DNA from: Anaspis maculata
Taxonomy: Eukaryota; Arthropoda; Insecta; Coleoptera; Scraptiidae
DNA length: 64,000 bases
Reading direction: 5' to 3'
Assembly: GCA_949128115.1 (NCBI GenBank)
Contig: OX421963.1
Span: forward strand, 76,627,635-76,691,634
A model generated the notes under the pieces. That model ran no database searches. It saw nothing but the letters and a program-made list of their open reading frames with translations, and was not told the origin of the DNA. The position numbers and the translations under genes are program-made. Shown here piece after piece: positions 1 through 11,430 of the stretch; the first letter of the stretch is position 1, and the number at the start of each line of letters is the position of its first letter.

Positions 1-306
1 ACCTTAAAACTCAGGAGTCCTACAGAAGTTTTCCTGTTCTACCAATTTCTTTGCTTGTAGAAAGATTAATTACGCCACATTATATGATTATATATCAGTT
101 TGAAGCAAAGTACATAAGTGGATAAAACATCAACATAACATCACAGAACAATAACAAGATTTACCTTTACCCAAGAAATTGAAACATGCCTGACTCACGC
201 AACCCGCAGCGACAAGAATTCTTGAAGAGGATAAAAACAATTTTTTTTTTCAGACAATTCGTTTTACTCCACGCGTATAAGCACATAGAGGCAAGTTTTT
301 CACTTC
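1..306. other. AT-rich flank, no gene seen
   Basis: No coding sequence or repeat is recognised here. It lies on the 3' side of the minus-strand RT fragment that ends at 307, so part of it may be that element's untranslated end. A run of T residues at about 240-250 could be a decayed poly(A) read on the other strand, but I cannot place a boundary. Confidence 0.4.
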
Positions 307-852
307 TCATGAAAGCTTGTTGTACAAATCAAGATTCAATAAGTTTTTCTTCAATTTGGTAAGGCGATACCGCGGCAAAACTACTTTATCACCCCCACGA
401 GTATTGTACTGATGATTATCACTATGCAGTATCAATGACTCGCGAATTGCATGGATCTCCACAAGTGACTGGTGAATGAACAAAGACGGCAATGTCATTA
501 TACCATACTTGATCAAATGTGGTCTGCAGTGGTCAAAAGGGCCAACCTCAGCCAGCAGTCTGACGGCTCTCTTCTAAAGGCGGAAAATTTGAATAGCATC
601 GCCTGAATTTCCCCAGAGAACGAGCCCATATGAAATGTGAGAGTGGAAGAGAACGAAGTACACAGACTTCAATATTTCAAGGCTGACTGAGGTTCTAAGC
701 TGCCTTAGAACAAAAAGAACACTAGATAACTCACCACTCAACCCCCTAACATGAGCTGACCACGTCAGAGCATCATCAAGAGTGACACCCAGTAACCTAC
801 AGGTCTTCCCGGAAGTGAATCCAGCTGTAATTCCTCTTCTTCGCCGCAACAC
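307..852 (-). pseudogene. Non-LTR retrotransposon RT, C-terminal fragment
   Basis: This is the C-terminal part of a non-LTR reverse transcriptase, downstream of the catalytic palm. The upstream half carries the connection motif LLGVTLDDALTWSAHV and then SHISYGLVLWGNS. After one in-frame TAG at 574-576 the same frame continues with KRAVRLLAEVGPFDHCRPH and ends in LDLYNKLS before a TGA at 307. The joint frame is about 180 codons, and the catalytic motifs are missing, so the copy is 5'-truncated, which is typical of LINE insertion. It lies head-to-head with the plus-strand CR1-like element starting near 900. The C-terminal pattern (YNTRGG, basic stretch, YNKL) resembles the end of that neighbour's ORF2, so the two probably belong to the same broad clade. 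Confidence 0.85.
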
Positions 853-1037
853 TTTTCACTCCTATTGAATAGCGTGTATCTATCGCATAGTAATATAAGT
901 AGAGTAAGAGTAAGTTCCAGAGCTGCACATTCTGGATCTCAGATGGCCTGGAAAGCAAGAATCGAGAGAAACATTTGTTCAAATTCCCAAGGGTGGTTCA
1001 ACGGTTCGATATTCTCAACGTTTCCACTCGACGCACA

Positions 1038-1056
1038 GTCGAGATGGCGGACGAGA
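1038..1056 (+). promoter_or_regulatory. YY1-like motif over the ORF1 start codon
   Basis: The sequence GAGATGGCGGACGAG overlaps the ORF1 initiation codon and matches the core of the YY1 consensus (ATGGCGG). Human LINE-1 also uses a YY1 site near its 5' end, but use here is only an analogy. The same ATGGCGGACGA string recurs in the GC-rich island at about 21380. Confidence 0.3.
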
Positions 1057-2560
1057 ACCAAAGCATATTTGGTTGCTGCGGCTACAAATCCAAAACTTAT
1101 TTATATGTGTGCTCAACCTGTTACGGAGTTTTCCACAGAAGCTGCACCCAGAAGAGTAAAGGAGGAACGAAGTTTATTCGTGCCAATATTATCCAATGCC
1201 GAACCTGTGGCAAGAAGGAGATTGAGACAAAAACAACGGATGACACAAACGACGAGAGCACTGAAGATCGTGATCGATGACCAGAGGAAGACAAAGCATA
1301 GTGGGTGGAGAGGGACCACGAACTGTTTGTTGAAAATTCGGAGCGAATGGAAGCCAAATTAAGCCAGGTGATGAATGAGAAAAAATGAATAATTAATGCA
1401 TTGATCGAACAGCTGGAAACACACAAGAAATTCGGAGATAAGACTATCGAAACAGAAGCAACACAAACGCAGAACGCCGACAATAACAAATACTACACTG
1501 GGCAAACAAATAATGACCGCCAAGACTCCGGAAATTTCCAGAACTGCCATCAGCGCAAATCAATAATTCGACATATGGGAGACAGGCTGACGCTGTCGGA
1601 TAGGTTTCTAGAACAGCAGGAGGGGAGAGTTGCTGAACTGAAGGAAACAATTGGCCTCCTGCAGCAATAAAAGAACAACGATCGTGCAACATCAGGATAT
1701 GATAATCCAGGAAAATCAGAAGACATGCGGCAGTCCCAGAGCGCAGAAAGCAACGATGACGCCGCAATGAAAAGCGCAGGTGCAGTTCTGGAAAACTGTA
1801 GCGAGTCCAAAGAAACCAATAAAAATCCACGATCAAGAAAGCCACGACTGTTGATTATGGGCGACAGAAATGGTTACAACTACCGCGAACTCTTTAAAGA
1901 AGCAACTTCGAGCAAATTTGACATAAACTTGCAAAGTGTAGAGAGGGATGACTTTGAAAGCATCACTTCGTCTCATGATAAGCTATCAGCAGGCTTCAAC
2001 AGCCATGACTACAAAATAGTTCGTTGCGGCCCCGGAAACTCAAGAAAGGGGAAACCACTAACTTGAGACACCATCGCGGATCTCACTAAGAAGTCAAAGA
2101 ACACGAACTTAATTATTGTTAGCCAACCACTTATGAGCAATCGGCCAATATTAAATGACTACATCCACAAAGAAAACAAGTTAATCCTTGAGAATACTGC
2201 AATCACTTCTTCCAAAAAGTACATCAAGTACATTGATATCAACACAGTCGCCAAACCGTATCAAATTAACAAATAGGGCAGACAAGCAGCCAGCGGCAAG
2301 AGAAGTCTAGTCACCTACATCGGTAATAGTTTACTCAAGATCAACTCACACATTGACTCAACGACAACTGAAGCTAATGTTGGTCCTAATCCACATGAAA
2401 CTGTCGAGCAGGGGAGCCAACCCAATTTTTTATACCCTCGATTATCACAACTAGACCTGAATGTCACCGGCCGGCCCATAGAGGATATCGCAGTCGTGAG
2501 TTGCCACTCGGCGTGCTCCGCGGGACCGGACGTCGCGTCGGCCGCAATTCTGTTATCTTT
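1044..2560 (+). pseudogene. ORF1 of CR1-like element (PHD finger, coiled coil, esterase)
   Basis: The likely start is the ATG at 1044 (MADENQSIFGCCGYKSK). The first ~60 residues hold a PHD-like zinc finger with C-C, VCSTC, FHRSC and QCRTC metal ligands. The first frame ends at a TGA at about 1281. Other frames continue with a charged, coiled-coil-like stretch (1401-1668) and then an SGNH/esterase-like domain that opens with RKPRLLIMGDRNGYNYREL (about 1836) and continues through NLIIVSQPLMSNRPILNDY to GKRSLVTYIG. In-frame stops at about 2064 and 2275 interrupt the esterase part. In CR1-like elements ORF1p binds nucleic acid and assembles the RNP; that role is family knowledge, not shown here. 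Confidence 0.7.
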
Positions 2561-5489
2561 AAAGTAATTCACCAAAACATACGAAGTATAATGAACAAGA
2601 ACAACGAACTTGAGATCTTCACTCGTGAGGTTTCGTCTGAAGTCCTGTGCCTCACTGAAACGTGGATACCGAGCGGAGCAGCGGAGGTTGCCTTTATTCC
2701 TGGATACAGGCTTCAATCCATCTTTTGTAGGGCGACTCATATTCACGGCGGCTCGGCTATTGTCACTAGATCAGACGTAACCGCAAAGTCGGTGACATGC
2801 AGGCATTGAAGAATATCCTGTGGAGATGGACTTCAAGTGCAGCTCTGCAATGATCACCGTTCATGGTAACAGATATCTCATAGTTAACGTCTACAGACCG
2901 CCTATCGGGAATATTGAGACCTTCATATTTGGTGTGAGCCTCGCAATGGCGAGGGCTATAAACATATGATCGAACGTCGTGCTGTGCGGAGATTTCAACA
3001 TTGACAGCCGAAAACAATCGCCTTCATTCGACCTCCTGTGCGATGTCCTGCATTCGTCGCAAGTGGAGAGATGCTGCAATGATATCACTAGGATCTCAAC
3101 TGACAAAAACGGTGATAAAACTCGTACGTCCATAGATTACATATACACCAACATCGAAAGAAAATATATTTCGTGCCGGACCATCAATGCAAACCTAACG
3201 GATCACATGGCACACCTGGTCAATATACATTACACCGAGTCTCCCCAGACAAAAACGAAAAACCCGCGTGAGCAAAAGAAGATCAGAAAACTAACCGACA
3301 AAACGCTGAATGATCTGAATGAGCGATTGTCCAATGAAATATGAGACAAAAGTCGACTTTCGGGTGATGTGGATGACGCTTTTGACTACTTCATGAACGT
3401 CATGCTGTCATGTTTCAACGCGACCTGCCCGGAGAAACTCATCCGCTTCCAAAGCAACGTAAAGCACGTCAGCTGGATGGGTGAATCCATTAGACGGGAA
3501 GGAAGAATGCTCAATTAATGAACTATTCAATATGTACAGAGCTTTTCTTTCAGTTGGGACCAAGAAAGCGTATCACGATAAGAAAGAATGTTACAAAACC
3601 GCAATAACCTCGACCAAAAGAACTTACCATTTGAAGCTTATCGAGGAGACAAATAACAAAACCAAAGCAATCTGGGCCATGGTTAATGGTGAGCTGGGTG
3701 AAACCAAAAAACGTCTCACATATCTCTGGTGATCGACGATGAGAAAATCCTAGCAGACCGGGTAGCTGACGCTTTTGGACAATATTTCGCTACGATGGCA
3801 CAAGACCAACTCACAAGCCACTTCGAGAAGCATATGAGCGGCACATGTACCTCCAATATGATGCAGGAAAACACAATATTTTGTTTTTCCGTTGAGGAGG
3901 ATGAAGTGAAGACCATAACGATGAAGCTGACTAACACAACGACTTGTGGCACTGATGGAGTCTCGGCTAGAGTGCTAAAACGTGTCTGCGCATCAATTTC
4001 AGGGCCCTCACGATCCTCCTGAATAATTCTTCGAATCGTGGAAAGTTCCCTTCTTCGTTAAAGACCGCGCTGGTGATTCCTATCTTCAAGAAGGGAGACA
4101 GAGCGAACATAATCAATTATTATCGACCAAATCACTCTTAAGCACGTTTTCAAAGATTTTTGAGCGAGTGATCTGTGAGAGGGTTGCAGCGTTTCTTGAC
4201 AAATTCGAAGTTCTGTCAAACACACAGCATGGTTTTCGAAAACAGAGATCTACTGAGACCGCCTCCTTCGAATTCGTGCAGTGGATCTACCAGCAGCTGG
4301 AGAGAGGTCGGAAAGTGAAGGGGCTTTCCTTTGACCCGTCGAAAGCCTTCGACACCATCGACATCGGCTTTGTAAGAGACAAGCTGTACCGCCAGGGAAT
4401 ACGGGGCGCTATCCTGGATCGGATTGTCTCGTTCCTCAGTGGGAGGAGGCTGTGTTCTGTGGCAAATGGAAATTGTTCCAGCATTTATGAAACTGACCTG
4501 GGCGCCGCTCAAAGGGCCTTTCTTGCGCCTCTTACGTTCATCCTGTACGTCAACGACCTAGACCTTCCGGGCCAAATAGTGCAGTTCGCCGACGACACTT
4601 CAGTGGTGGTCTCAGGAGAGACATTCGAGAAGACACTGGCTTCGAGGGATGTGGTCGCTGGGGCCATGGAGAACTGGTGCCGGAAGAATCGCCTCACCTT
4701 GAATGCCGACAAGACGATCTGTTTGCAATTCTGCAAATCAACATCGCACACACATCAGATCCAGGACGGCTTCGCCTCTACTAAATTCATGGGCGTCTGG
4801 ATGAACTCGGCGCTCTCGTGGGGAAATCAGATCGACTCCGTATGTAGCAGGCTTGATTCTGCCTGTTATGCTATGTTAAGGCTCAAACCCATGGTTTCGG
4901 AGGCAACACTCATCGCAGGCTACTACTTCATGGTATACACACACCTGCAGTACAATGTTATACTGTGGGGTCGAGCGACGAACATATCCAGGGTGTTCAT
5001 AATCCAGAAGAGGATACTGCGGCTGATATTCGGTTTGGGGTCGAGAGAGTCCTGTGTCCCAACCTTCAGATCCAAGAATCTGCTGATACTACACGCCATT
5101 TATGTGTACAGATGTGCACTGTTTGCTCACGGGAACAAACATCTGTTCTTAAGGAATGAAGACTTCGGCCATTACCGAACGAGAGGCTCCACCAAGCTGA
5201 GCATACCGCCACATACCTCCGCAAAATTCAAGAAGTCACCATACTATAACTGTGTAAAGATCTACAACGCCTTGCCCGATCCCCTGAAAGCGATTCATGC
5301 GAGTACAGGATTCAAGAACGAACTAAAGAGGGTCCTCGTTGACAGTCCCCTATACAACGTTGACGACTTCGTCGGTCGCGTCCAGTGGCGAGTCGTTCTC
5401 GCCCAAATTTTACCTGTCCGTATTATGTGTAGAGTTGACGGCACACCACAGGGACCTGTGGGTGGGGCTGAACAGAAAAACAAAAATCG
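2546..5489 (+). pseudogene. ORF2 of CR1-like element (APE endonuclease + RT)
   Basis: The endonuclease part begins near 2546 with HQNIRSIMNKNNEL and LCLTETW. It continues in another frame with NVYRPP, GDFNID (about 2991), SIDYIYTN and LTDHMAHLVNIHY. The linker at 3481-4018 contains the usual KAIWAMVNGE segment and TTTCGTDGVSARVLK (RT motif 1). The long frame 4168-5498 is the RT body: FDPSKAFDTID (motif A), QFADDTSVV (motif C) and LTLNADKT. Motif B is badly altered (GAAQRAFLAPLTF where the family has a PQGS-type turn), so catalysis is probably lost even inside the open stretch. At least three frameshifts occur between 2800 and 4160. The last ~20 codons of the open frame run into the inserted 241-bp element at 5429. 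Confidence 0.85.
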
Positions 5490-5669
5490 TTTTGAATGAG
5501 TCCTTGTGTTGAAATAGGGGAAGCAACACCGTCAGCTGAAGTGGTGAACCATTACCCGGTCACAGGCAAACCTAAAATCTCAATGCAAATCTAGGTACAC
5601 CACTAGATGAACTAAGTTCGCGCAGTTAGGCTCCGCCCACAGGTCCCTGTGGTGTTCCGTCAACTCTAC
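5429..5669. mobile_element. 241-bp inverted-repeat element, copy 1
   Basis: The unit starts with GTAGAGTTGACGGCACACCA and ends with the near-perfect reverse complement; the terminal inverted repeats are about 40 bp. A homologous unit of almost identical length (242 bp) lies in the opposite orientation at 27610-27851, matching along its whole length, which supports these ends. No coding capacity is evident and I could not identify a clean target duplication (TATTATGT left, TCATGTGA right). It looks like a MITE inserted in the 3' end of the CR1-like element. Confidence 0.7.
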
Positions 5670-5769
5670 TCATGTGATTTTGTACATATACAATAAATGT
5701 GATTATACATTATTATGTAATCTGACATACCATGTTCGCTGCCTGGCAGCTTTTTAATGGTCAATAAAC

Positions 5770-5803
<34 letters not shown>
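5770..5803 (+). repeat. (TGAT)n 3' tail of CR1-like element
   Basis: About eight copies of the tetramer TGAT follow AATAAACTT. Short tandem tails of this kind end CR1-like elements, so this is taken as the 3' terminus rather than an independent microsatellite. Confidence 0.7.
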
Positions 5804-5804
<1 letters not shown>

Positions 5805-5974
5805 AGCGCAGTGACGACTTGAGACGACTCTTGGTTTAATTCAATTATTTTCACATATTTCTTTATGTGCTCTTGAAATATTATACATACCTACGGTGTG
5901 TTCCTGGTTCCTATACTGAGACAAAACACTCAAGAATCACATGTGATTTTTGTTGCGTTCATAGAAAACTTCAA

Positions 5975-6570
5975 CTATCCCGGATCCCACCAACATGGAA
6001 GGGAAAGAACTGTAATCGTGGAAAAAACAGCTTCGAGATTTCGCCGGATACTTCCATTTTGAGGTTCCCCAAGATGACGCCGGATACTTCCATTTTGAGG
6101 TTCCCCAAGATGATTGAGACCATTTCCAGAATGATGTCTGCATGTCTGTGCGTGCGTGGGTGTGTATGTGTGTCTGTGATCTTCCACGATAACTGCCGAA
6201 CCGATGACCCGATCAACTTGAAATTTGGTACGCAGACATTGTTGGCTTGTGGAATGAGCCCGTCAGTTTTTGACTGTCAAACAACAAATGTCGGATACTA
6301 TATCTCACGGAACTTGACCTGAAATATGTCATTTGGAAGCTCTTAAAAAAACTGTATTCAGAATAGTTCGAAGTATTGCGCTATCTCTCATCTGTCAAAT
6401 AATAAAAAATATCAAAGTTCAAAACTTTACCATTTAACTATACACAATTTATCCGTTGGACTTGCATCAAATTTGGCAGGAAGCAACACAACAAAAGAAT
6501 CAAGTTGAGTCTGCAGTTGCATTGTTCCGCCATTTCCCAGTCGGGCGTTATGAATTTCCAAAATCTCTCT
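5975..6570 (+). repeat. Dispersed ~600-bp repeat, copy 1
   Basis: The segment is homologous, in the same orientation, to 62270-62860. Shared landmarks are CCCACCAACATGG, CCATTTCCAGAATGATGTCTG, a GT-rich stretch, CACGATAACTGCCGAACCG, TTGAAATTTG and CTCACGGAACTTGAC. No coding capacity was recognised. Copy 1 has an internal 36-bp perfect tandem duplication (6042-6077 and 6078-6113, beginning CGCCGGATACTTCC) that copy 2 lacks. Confidence 0.75.
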
Positions 6571-7354
6571 TAGACGTTGTCACCCGAGAGGGTCTTTCCC
6601 CCGTGTTTCGACCAGGATGACGCGCTTTTGATGCAGGACTCCACTCAAAAACTCATTCCTGCTCGGGGATCGACTTTTTTCATTCCGTGAATTTGAAAAA
6701 ACTTTAGTGCCAACTTCGACATGTGGTAAGCCCCATGAAATATTCATTTTAGGTGTAGACATGCTGGAAATGAAGCTTGGAGAAATGATTGGGTCAATTT
6801 TTGATGGAAATTTTTTTTGAAATCGGACATGGTTCTCGAGTTCTCCTCTCTGGAAAAACTGCAAATTTTCCAACTTTGAATCCCGTTGCTGAAGTTTTGG
6901 ACTGCCGTATGTTCGGATTAGAGGGTTTCCAGTGTTTTCACTGTGATATTGGGTCTACTTTTCCCTCGTTAATGACACTCTTGTTCTCAAGTTGAACGAT
7001 TTAACTAAAAAAAAAAAAAAAAAAACACAAAGCACTCTTGTTATACTACTGAAGAGAAAAATTTACAAGCTTATATCCCTTCAATAGCGCTCAGTTCAAT
7101 TTAGTGTCATTCATAATAAGAGAAACAAGTCTTCTCAATTTCTAAAAGTAATTTTCAATGTCCCCAATTAAACGTGAACTTGGCCTACTAACACACACAG
7201 GGTAACACAAACAGCAGTTAGCTTATTACGGCCCCAACTATCCGTACATTTGAGTGAGAGACCGCGTGACGAAAAAGGGGCGAATTTCCATGAATGACGG
7301 GTGGTGGAGAGTACGATCGAATCGAATGTTTGTGTACATGTATGGCTTCGCTCG
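6571..7354. other. No gene seen
   Basis: AT-rich sequence with an A-run at about 7006-7024. The run could be a retrotransposed tail, but no coding remnant precedes it. No family is recognised. Confidence 0.4.
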
Positions 7355-7480
7355 CACCCCCTCGCAAGAAGGGGACGCCTGCGTCCCGACGCCGCCATGT
7401 TGCCCCGACGCCGCCATGCGACCGGCACGTGCCGCGATCAACGTGGCGCTGATCTGAGACGCCAACTGGCGGCCAATCCT
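7355..7480. promoter_or_regulatory. GC-rich patch with two YY1-like motifs
   Basis: A local CpG-rich patch contains two direct copies of CCCGACGCCGCCATG (about 7385-7420). On the minus strand each reads as a YY1-like CATGGCGGC. Such patches often mark promoters, but no gene is recognised on either side, and the short open frames crossing it look like products of its base composition. Confidence 0.3.
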
Positions 7481-8039
7481 CCAAGTTTCACCCGCGCATA
7501 CGAGGGATGCACCATATTTTTTCACATACCTGTAATAAACGAGAATTCAGTTACATTGTACGTCAAGTGGTCCTTGGAAATGGAAACATAGGGCGCAGAT
7601 TGGTACTAAAATGAACTATTTGTCGAATAGAAACAGTCACGGTTGAAATAATATCAATCTGAGCTCTACGTTTCAACAAGATTGCCTATACTTAACGTGA
7701 AATTTCATTGACCAATCGCGGTTCTTGGTTGTCTCGGATTTCGTAAAAACCGTTATTTTTCCAATGACGACAACAATACGTGTATAAGTACGTCTGATCC
7801 TGGGAGTGGTTCTCAAACCATCACATTTGAATATCGACAGGCCCTTTGACTATGGGATACCCTCTGTGTTTGATGCATCATTAAAATAAGAATGCTTGTG
7901 CGGCACTGACTTTGCACTTTCATTTGCAAGGGTTTAGTTAGATTTTCACCTCTCATCGAAGTGGTTGGATCCACGGTAACCGGTCCATCGGTATATTTCA
8001 TCCATCAGATCAATGATCCGGGTACGTACAAGTTACAAA
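7481..8039. other. No gene seen
   Basis: Unassigned sequence between the GC-rich patch and the palindrome nest. No coding, RNA or repeat signature was recognised. Confidence 0.4.
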
Positions 8040-11000
8040 TAATAATAGTACAAGAAAGATAGATTTCGACCTCGGAAAAAATACGGGCGTCCTGAAAACT
8101 TGATATTCTGTTCAGAATTGAGTGCTCTACAACATGTCCAAATCGTCAAAAATTGCACCCGGGGGTTTTGAGTTATTGGAGGGGGGTGAAAAAGTGCAAT
8201 TAGAAATGGAGGCATTGAAAGCAAATACGTTACAATTCGACGCATCATATCCCGTCTATACCACTTTGGCACAAACAGTGTCGATCAGGAATTGTTGAAG
8301 GGGGGGCTTGGAGGGGCGATGCTCTGCTAGGTGGTCCATTTTGTTTTTCTGGCCATGTAATCTCCTGAACTTGAATCCGATGCGTAAATTTGAATGAAAA
8401 CAAGTTTGAACGAGTTGACTTGAAAGAACTTGTTTTTTCTTTGACAATTTTTTTTTACTGTTAGAGGTGTACATCTTTGAAAAATGTTCAGGGGCCATTA
8501 AATCGAAGTGTTTTCTTCACGAAAATCATCCACTCGATGTATAATTTTGTTTCTCGAGTTAAAAAAATCGATTTGAACCTGAGCCAGCTCAGCGCGGCTT
8601 CGACCAATGACCATAACACTACAACATGCACCTTTATATAAAAGTATCTCAAGCTATCGAAAAAATGATAACTTATCTTCGAAAATTCTAGGATTTGTGC
8701 AGAACTTATAACGTAAACAAAATCGCCATGAATCGCACCGCAGAATTTCAAGTTATTTGAGAAGGAGGATGACATTTTAGCAAGATTTATATTCTATGAA
8801 CTGTTACCTCTCTTCTCAAATAGCTCAAAACCCTGCGGTGCGATTCCTGGAGATTTTGTTCATGTTATTATAGGCAATTCAATTCTGCACAAATCCTCGG
8901 GTTTTCATGGATGAGTGTTATTTCTCCAATAGTTTGAGCTATTTTCATTTAAATGTGCATGCCTGTAGTGATCTGGTCAGTAGCAGACGACGCGTCGCGC
9001 CGGCTCAGGTTCAAATCAATTTCTTAAACTCGAGAAACAGAATTATCCATGGAGTGGATGATTCTCGTGGAGGATACACTCCAATCTAATGGCCCCTGAA
9101 ATATTTTCAAAGACGAACACCTCTAACAGTAAGAAAAAATGGTCAAAATTGTCGAAAAAAAACAAGTTTTTTTGAAGTGAATTTGTCCGAACTTGTTGTT
9201 ATTCAATTTACACATCGGATTCAATTTCAGGAGATTGAATTTAGTCGGAGAAGATGCCAAACTTGTCGTGATCGGTTCGATATGGTGCAGGAAAAATAAG
9301 AACCACCTAGCCGAGCTTCGTATATCCCAACGAGCCGCCTTCAACAATGATCGACACTTTTTGTACCAAAATGATAATAGTACGGTGGTTAAGCGCCAAA
9401 AAAAGCTCGAACTATGCATTTTGAGCTTAAGCAATGCGCTTTTGGGGTTCGATTGGGGATACCCAAACCTTAATTTCAAGAGTTGGAGACATCGGTGCAC
9501 TCGATGCGGAGGGGGTCTGGGGGGCCCTTGAAAGTTGAAGGTGCGAGGCTTCCCACCAAATCACCATACCACCACGTAATTCCTACTTGGATGTCATCAA
9601 ACGACTCTAACCTACACATTGACAACATTTGTTACCATGTCCCAACAGTTCTTCACACTGAAAAAAATTAATTCTTATGACAGATCGGAAAAAACTTTTT
9701 TTCTCAATTCTTCATCCCCACAACGAATAAACTGCCAAGTTTGGTGTCATTTTGAAGTAAACGGCATCCTCTGATTTCATTCACTGAGTCAAAATGTTTG
9801 TGAGACCACCGTGCAAAGAATGGCACGCCAAGAAGTGAGTATTTTTGAGCACCTCATTTAACAGTAGTTTATTGGCTGATACCAATCGATATGATTGATA
9901 ATTTTGTCATGGATCAATAACTTGAACTCTTTTGTAACGGTAATGCATGTGAATGAAACTCGACACGAGCGTGGAGGCCTGGAAAAAATATTTTTCTCCA
10001 GCGGTCGAGTTTATTTCACGCCTACTGAGCCTTAGTTTGTTGGGCTCAGGCAGGCAGCGATTGGATAAGTTTGGAGACAAAATTTTTATATCTGTCTATG
10101 AAGCTGAGTAGCATAATTCTGGAAACTGATCTGAGAATCATCAAAGATTATTTTGACGGTCACTAGGTACCCCCATGAGGATTAACTGCACAGAGATCAT
10201 GGCTGACGACGGAGGACATTCAACTTTTAAAGTGTTATTTTCTTTTTTCCTCTACCAACCTTCAAGGCTGTTATCATTTTGTACGTGTAAGTTTCCTTAT
10301 GTTTGGAGAAGAAATAATTTTATAAAAACAACCGTGAAAATGACTGTCAGAGTGGCAGAGAATAAGATCTTGGGCGTTGAATTCCCTCCGCCGTTAGCCA
10401 TCACTTCTGCAGTTAACCCCCATGTGGGTACTGACCGGCAAAACAATCATTGATGATTCATAAATCAATTTCCAGAATCAAACTGCTCAAATTTTCAGAT
10501 AGATATGAAAATTTTGCTTCCAAAGCTATCCAAACGCTCCCTACCTGAGCCCTGCAAACTGACGCTCAGTAGGCGTGAAAAAAAACTCGACCGCTGGAAA
10601 AAAAAAATTCTCAGGCTTTCACGCTCGTGTCGAGTTTCATGCACATGCATTATCGTTACAAAAGAGTTCAAGTTATTGATCCATGACCAAATTATCAATC
10701 ATATCGATTGGTAACAGCCAAGAAACTACTGTTAAATGAGGTGCTTGAAATTGCTCACTTCTTGGCGTGCCATTCTTTGCACGGTGGTCTCACAAACATT
10801 TTGACTTGGTGAATGGAATCAGAGGATGCCGTTTACTCCAAAATGACACCATACTTGGCAGTTTATTTGTTGTGGGGATGAAGAATTGAGAAAAACTGTT
10901 TTTTCCGATCTGTCATAAGAATTAATTTTTTTCAGTGTGAAGAACTATTTGGACATGGTAACAAATGTTGTCAATGTACAGGTTAGAGTCATTTGATGGC

Positions 11001-11430
11001 CTCCCAGTAGGAATTACGTGGTGGTATGGTGATTTGGTGGGAAGCCTCGCACCTTCAACTTTCAAGGGCCCCCCAGACCCCCTCCGCATCGAGTGCACCG
11101 ATGTCTCCAACTCTTGAAATTAAAGTTGAGGGACCCCCAATCAAACCCCAAAAGCGCATTGCTTAAGCTCAAAATGCATAGTTAGAACGCTTAACCACCG
11201 GACTATAATATATGCATCCAATGGATTGACGGGTTCCATCCTCTCTATTCCATGTAGGTTGGAATGTTTTACCCGACCTCTAACAACTCAAAGCCTCCAG
11301 GTGCGATTTTTTGCGATTTTCGATACGTAGTAGAGCATTCAATTCTGAACAGAATTCCAAATTTTCAGGACGTCCATATTTTTTCCGAGGTTTTGGCGAT
11401 TTTTTTACTATTTTTCCTGTACTATAAGTC
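8040..11430. mobile_element. Large foldback element (outer palindrome)
   Basis: The long inverted repeat pairs 9376-10148 with 10446-11208 (about 750-770 bp each) around a ~300-bp spacer. Farther out, 8040-8190 pairs with 11262-11430; both hold GACGTCC/GGGCGTCC next to TTCTGTTCAGAATTGA. The left arm is interrupted by a second palindrome (8254-9384). Two near-identical 62-codon frames, at 9483-9671 plus and 10922-11110 minus, are simply the same arm sequence read twice. The spacer holds no recognised gene. The structure fits a foldback transposon. A target duplication was not found. Confidence 0.65.
8254..9384. mobile_element. 1.1-kb palindromic element nested in the left arm
   Basis: The arms 8254-8773 and 8804-9384 are imperfect reverse complements around a ~30-bp centre. 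Landmarks are CAGTGTCGATC / GATCGACACTTT at the outside, CTAGGTGGT / ACCACCTAG, and TTTGAGAAGGAGG / CCTCTCTTCTCAAA at the centre. The arms differ by many substitutions and small indels, so the duplication is old. The unit sits inside the left arm of the larger palindrome, suggesting insertion of one foldback into another or complex inverted duplication. Confidence 0.6.

Larger units (their letters stand above)
865..5803 (+). mobile_element. CR1-like non-LTR retrotransposon, near full length, decayed
   Basis: One element appears to span this interval: ORF1 (PHD-like finger, coiled coil, esterase-like domain), then ORF2 (APE-type endonuclease, then RT), then a 3' region with AATAAA-like signals at about 5690 and 5763, ending in a (TGAT)n array. 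The PHD/esterase ORF1, APE endonuclease and short tandem tail are typical of the CR1/L2 group. The 5' boundary is uncertain; I place it between the minus-strand fragment and the ORF1 start. Stops and frameshifts are scattered over both ORFs, so the copy is dead. A 241-bp inverted-repeat element occupies the end of ORF2 and the 3' UTR. Confidence 0.8.

Noticed and set aside
9483..11110. Two near-identical 62-codon frames (9483-9671 plus, 10922-11110 minus)
   Set aside because: They are the same sequence in the two arms of the palindrome; the similarity is DNA-level duplication, not protein conservation.
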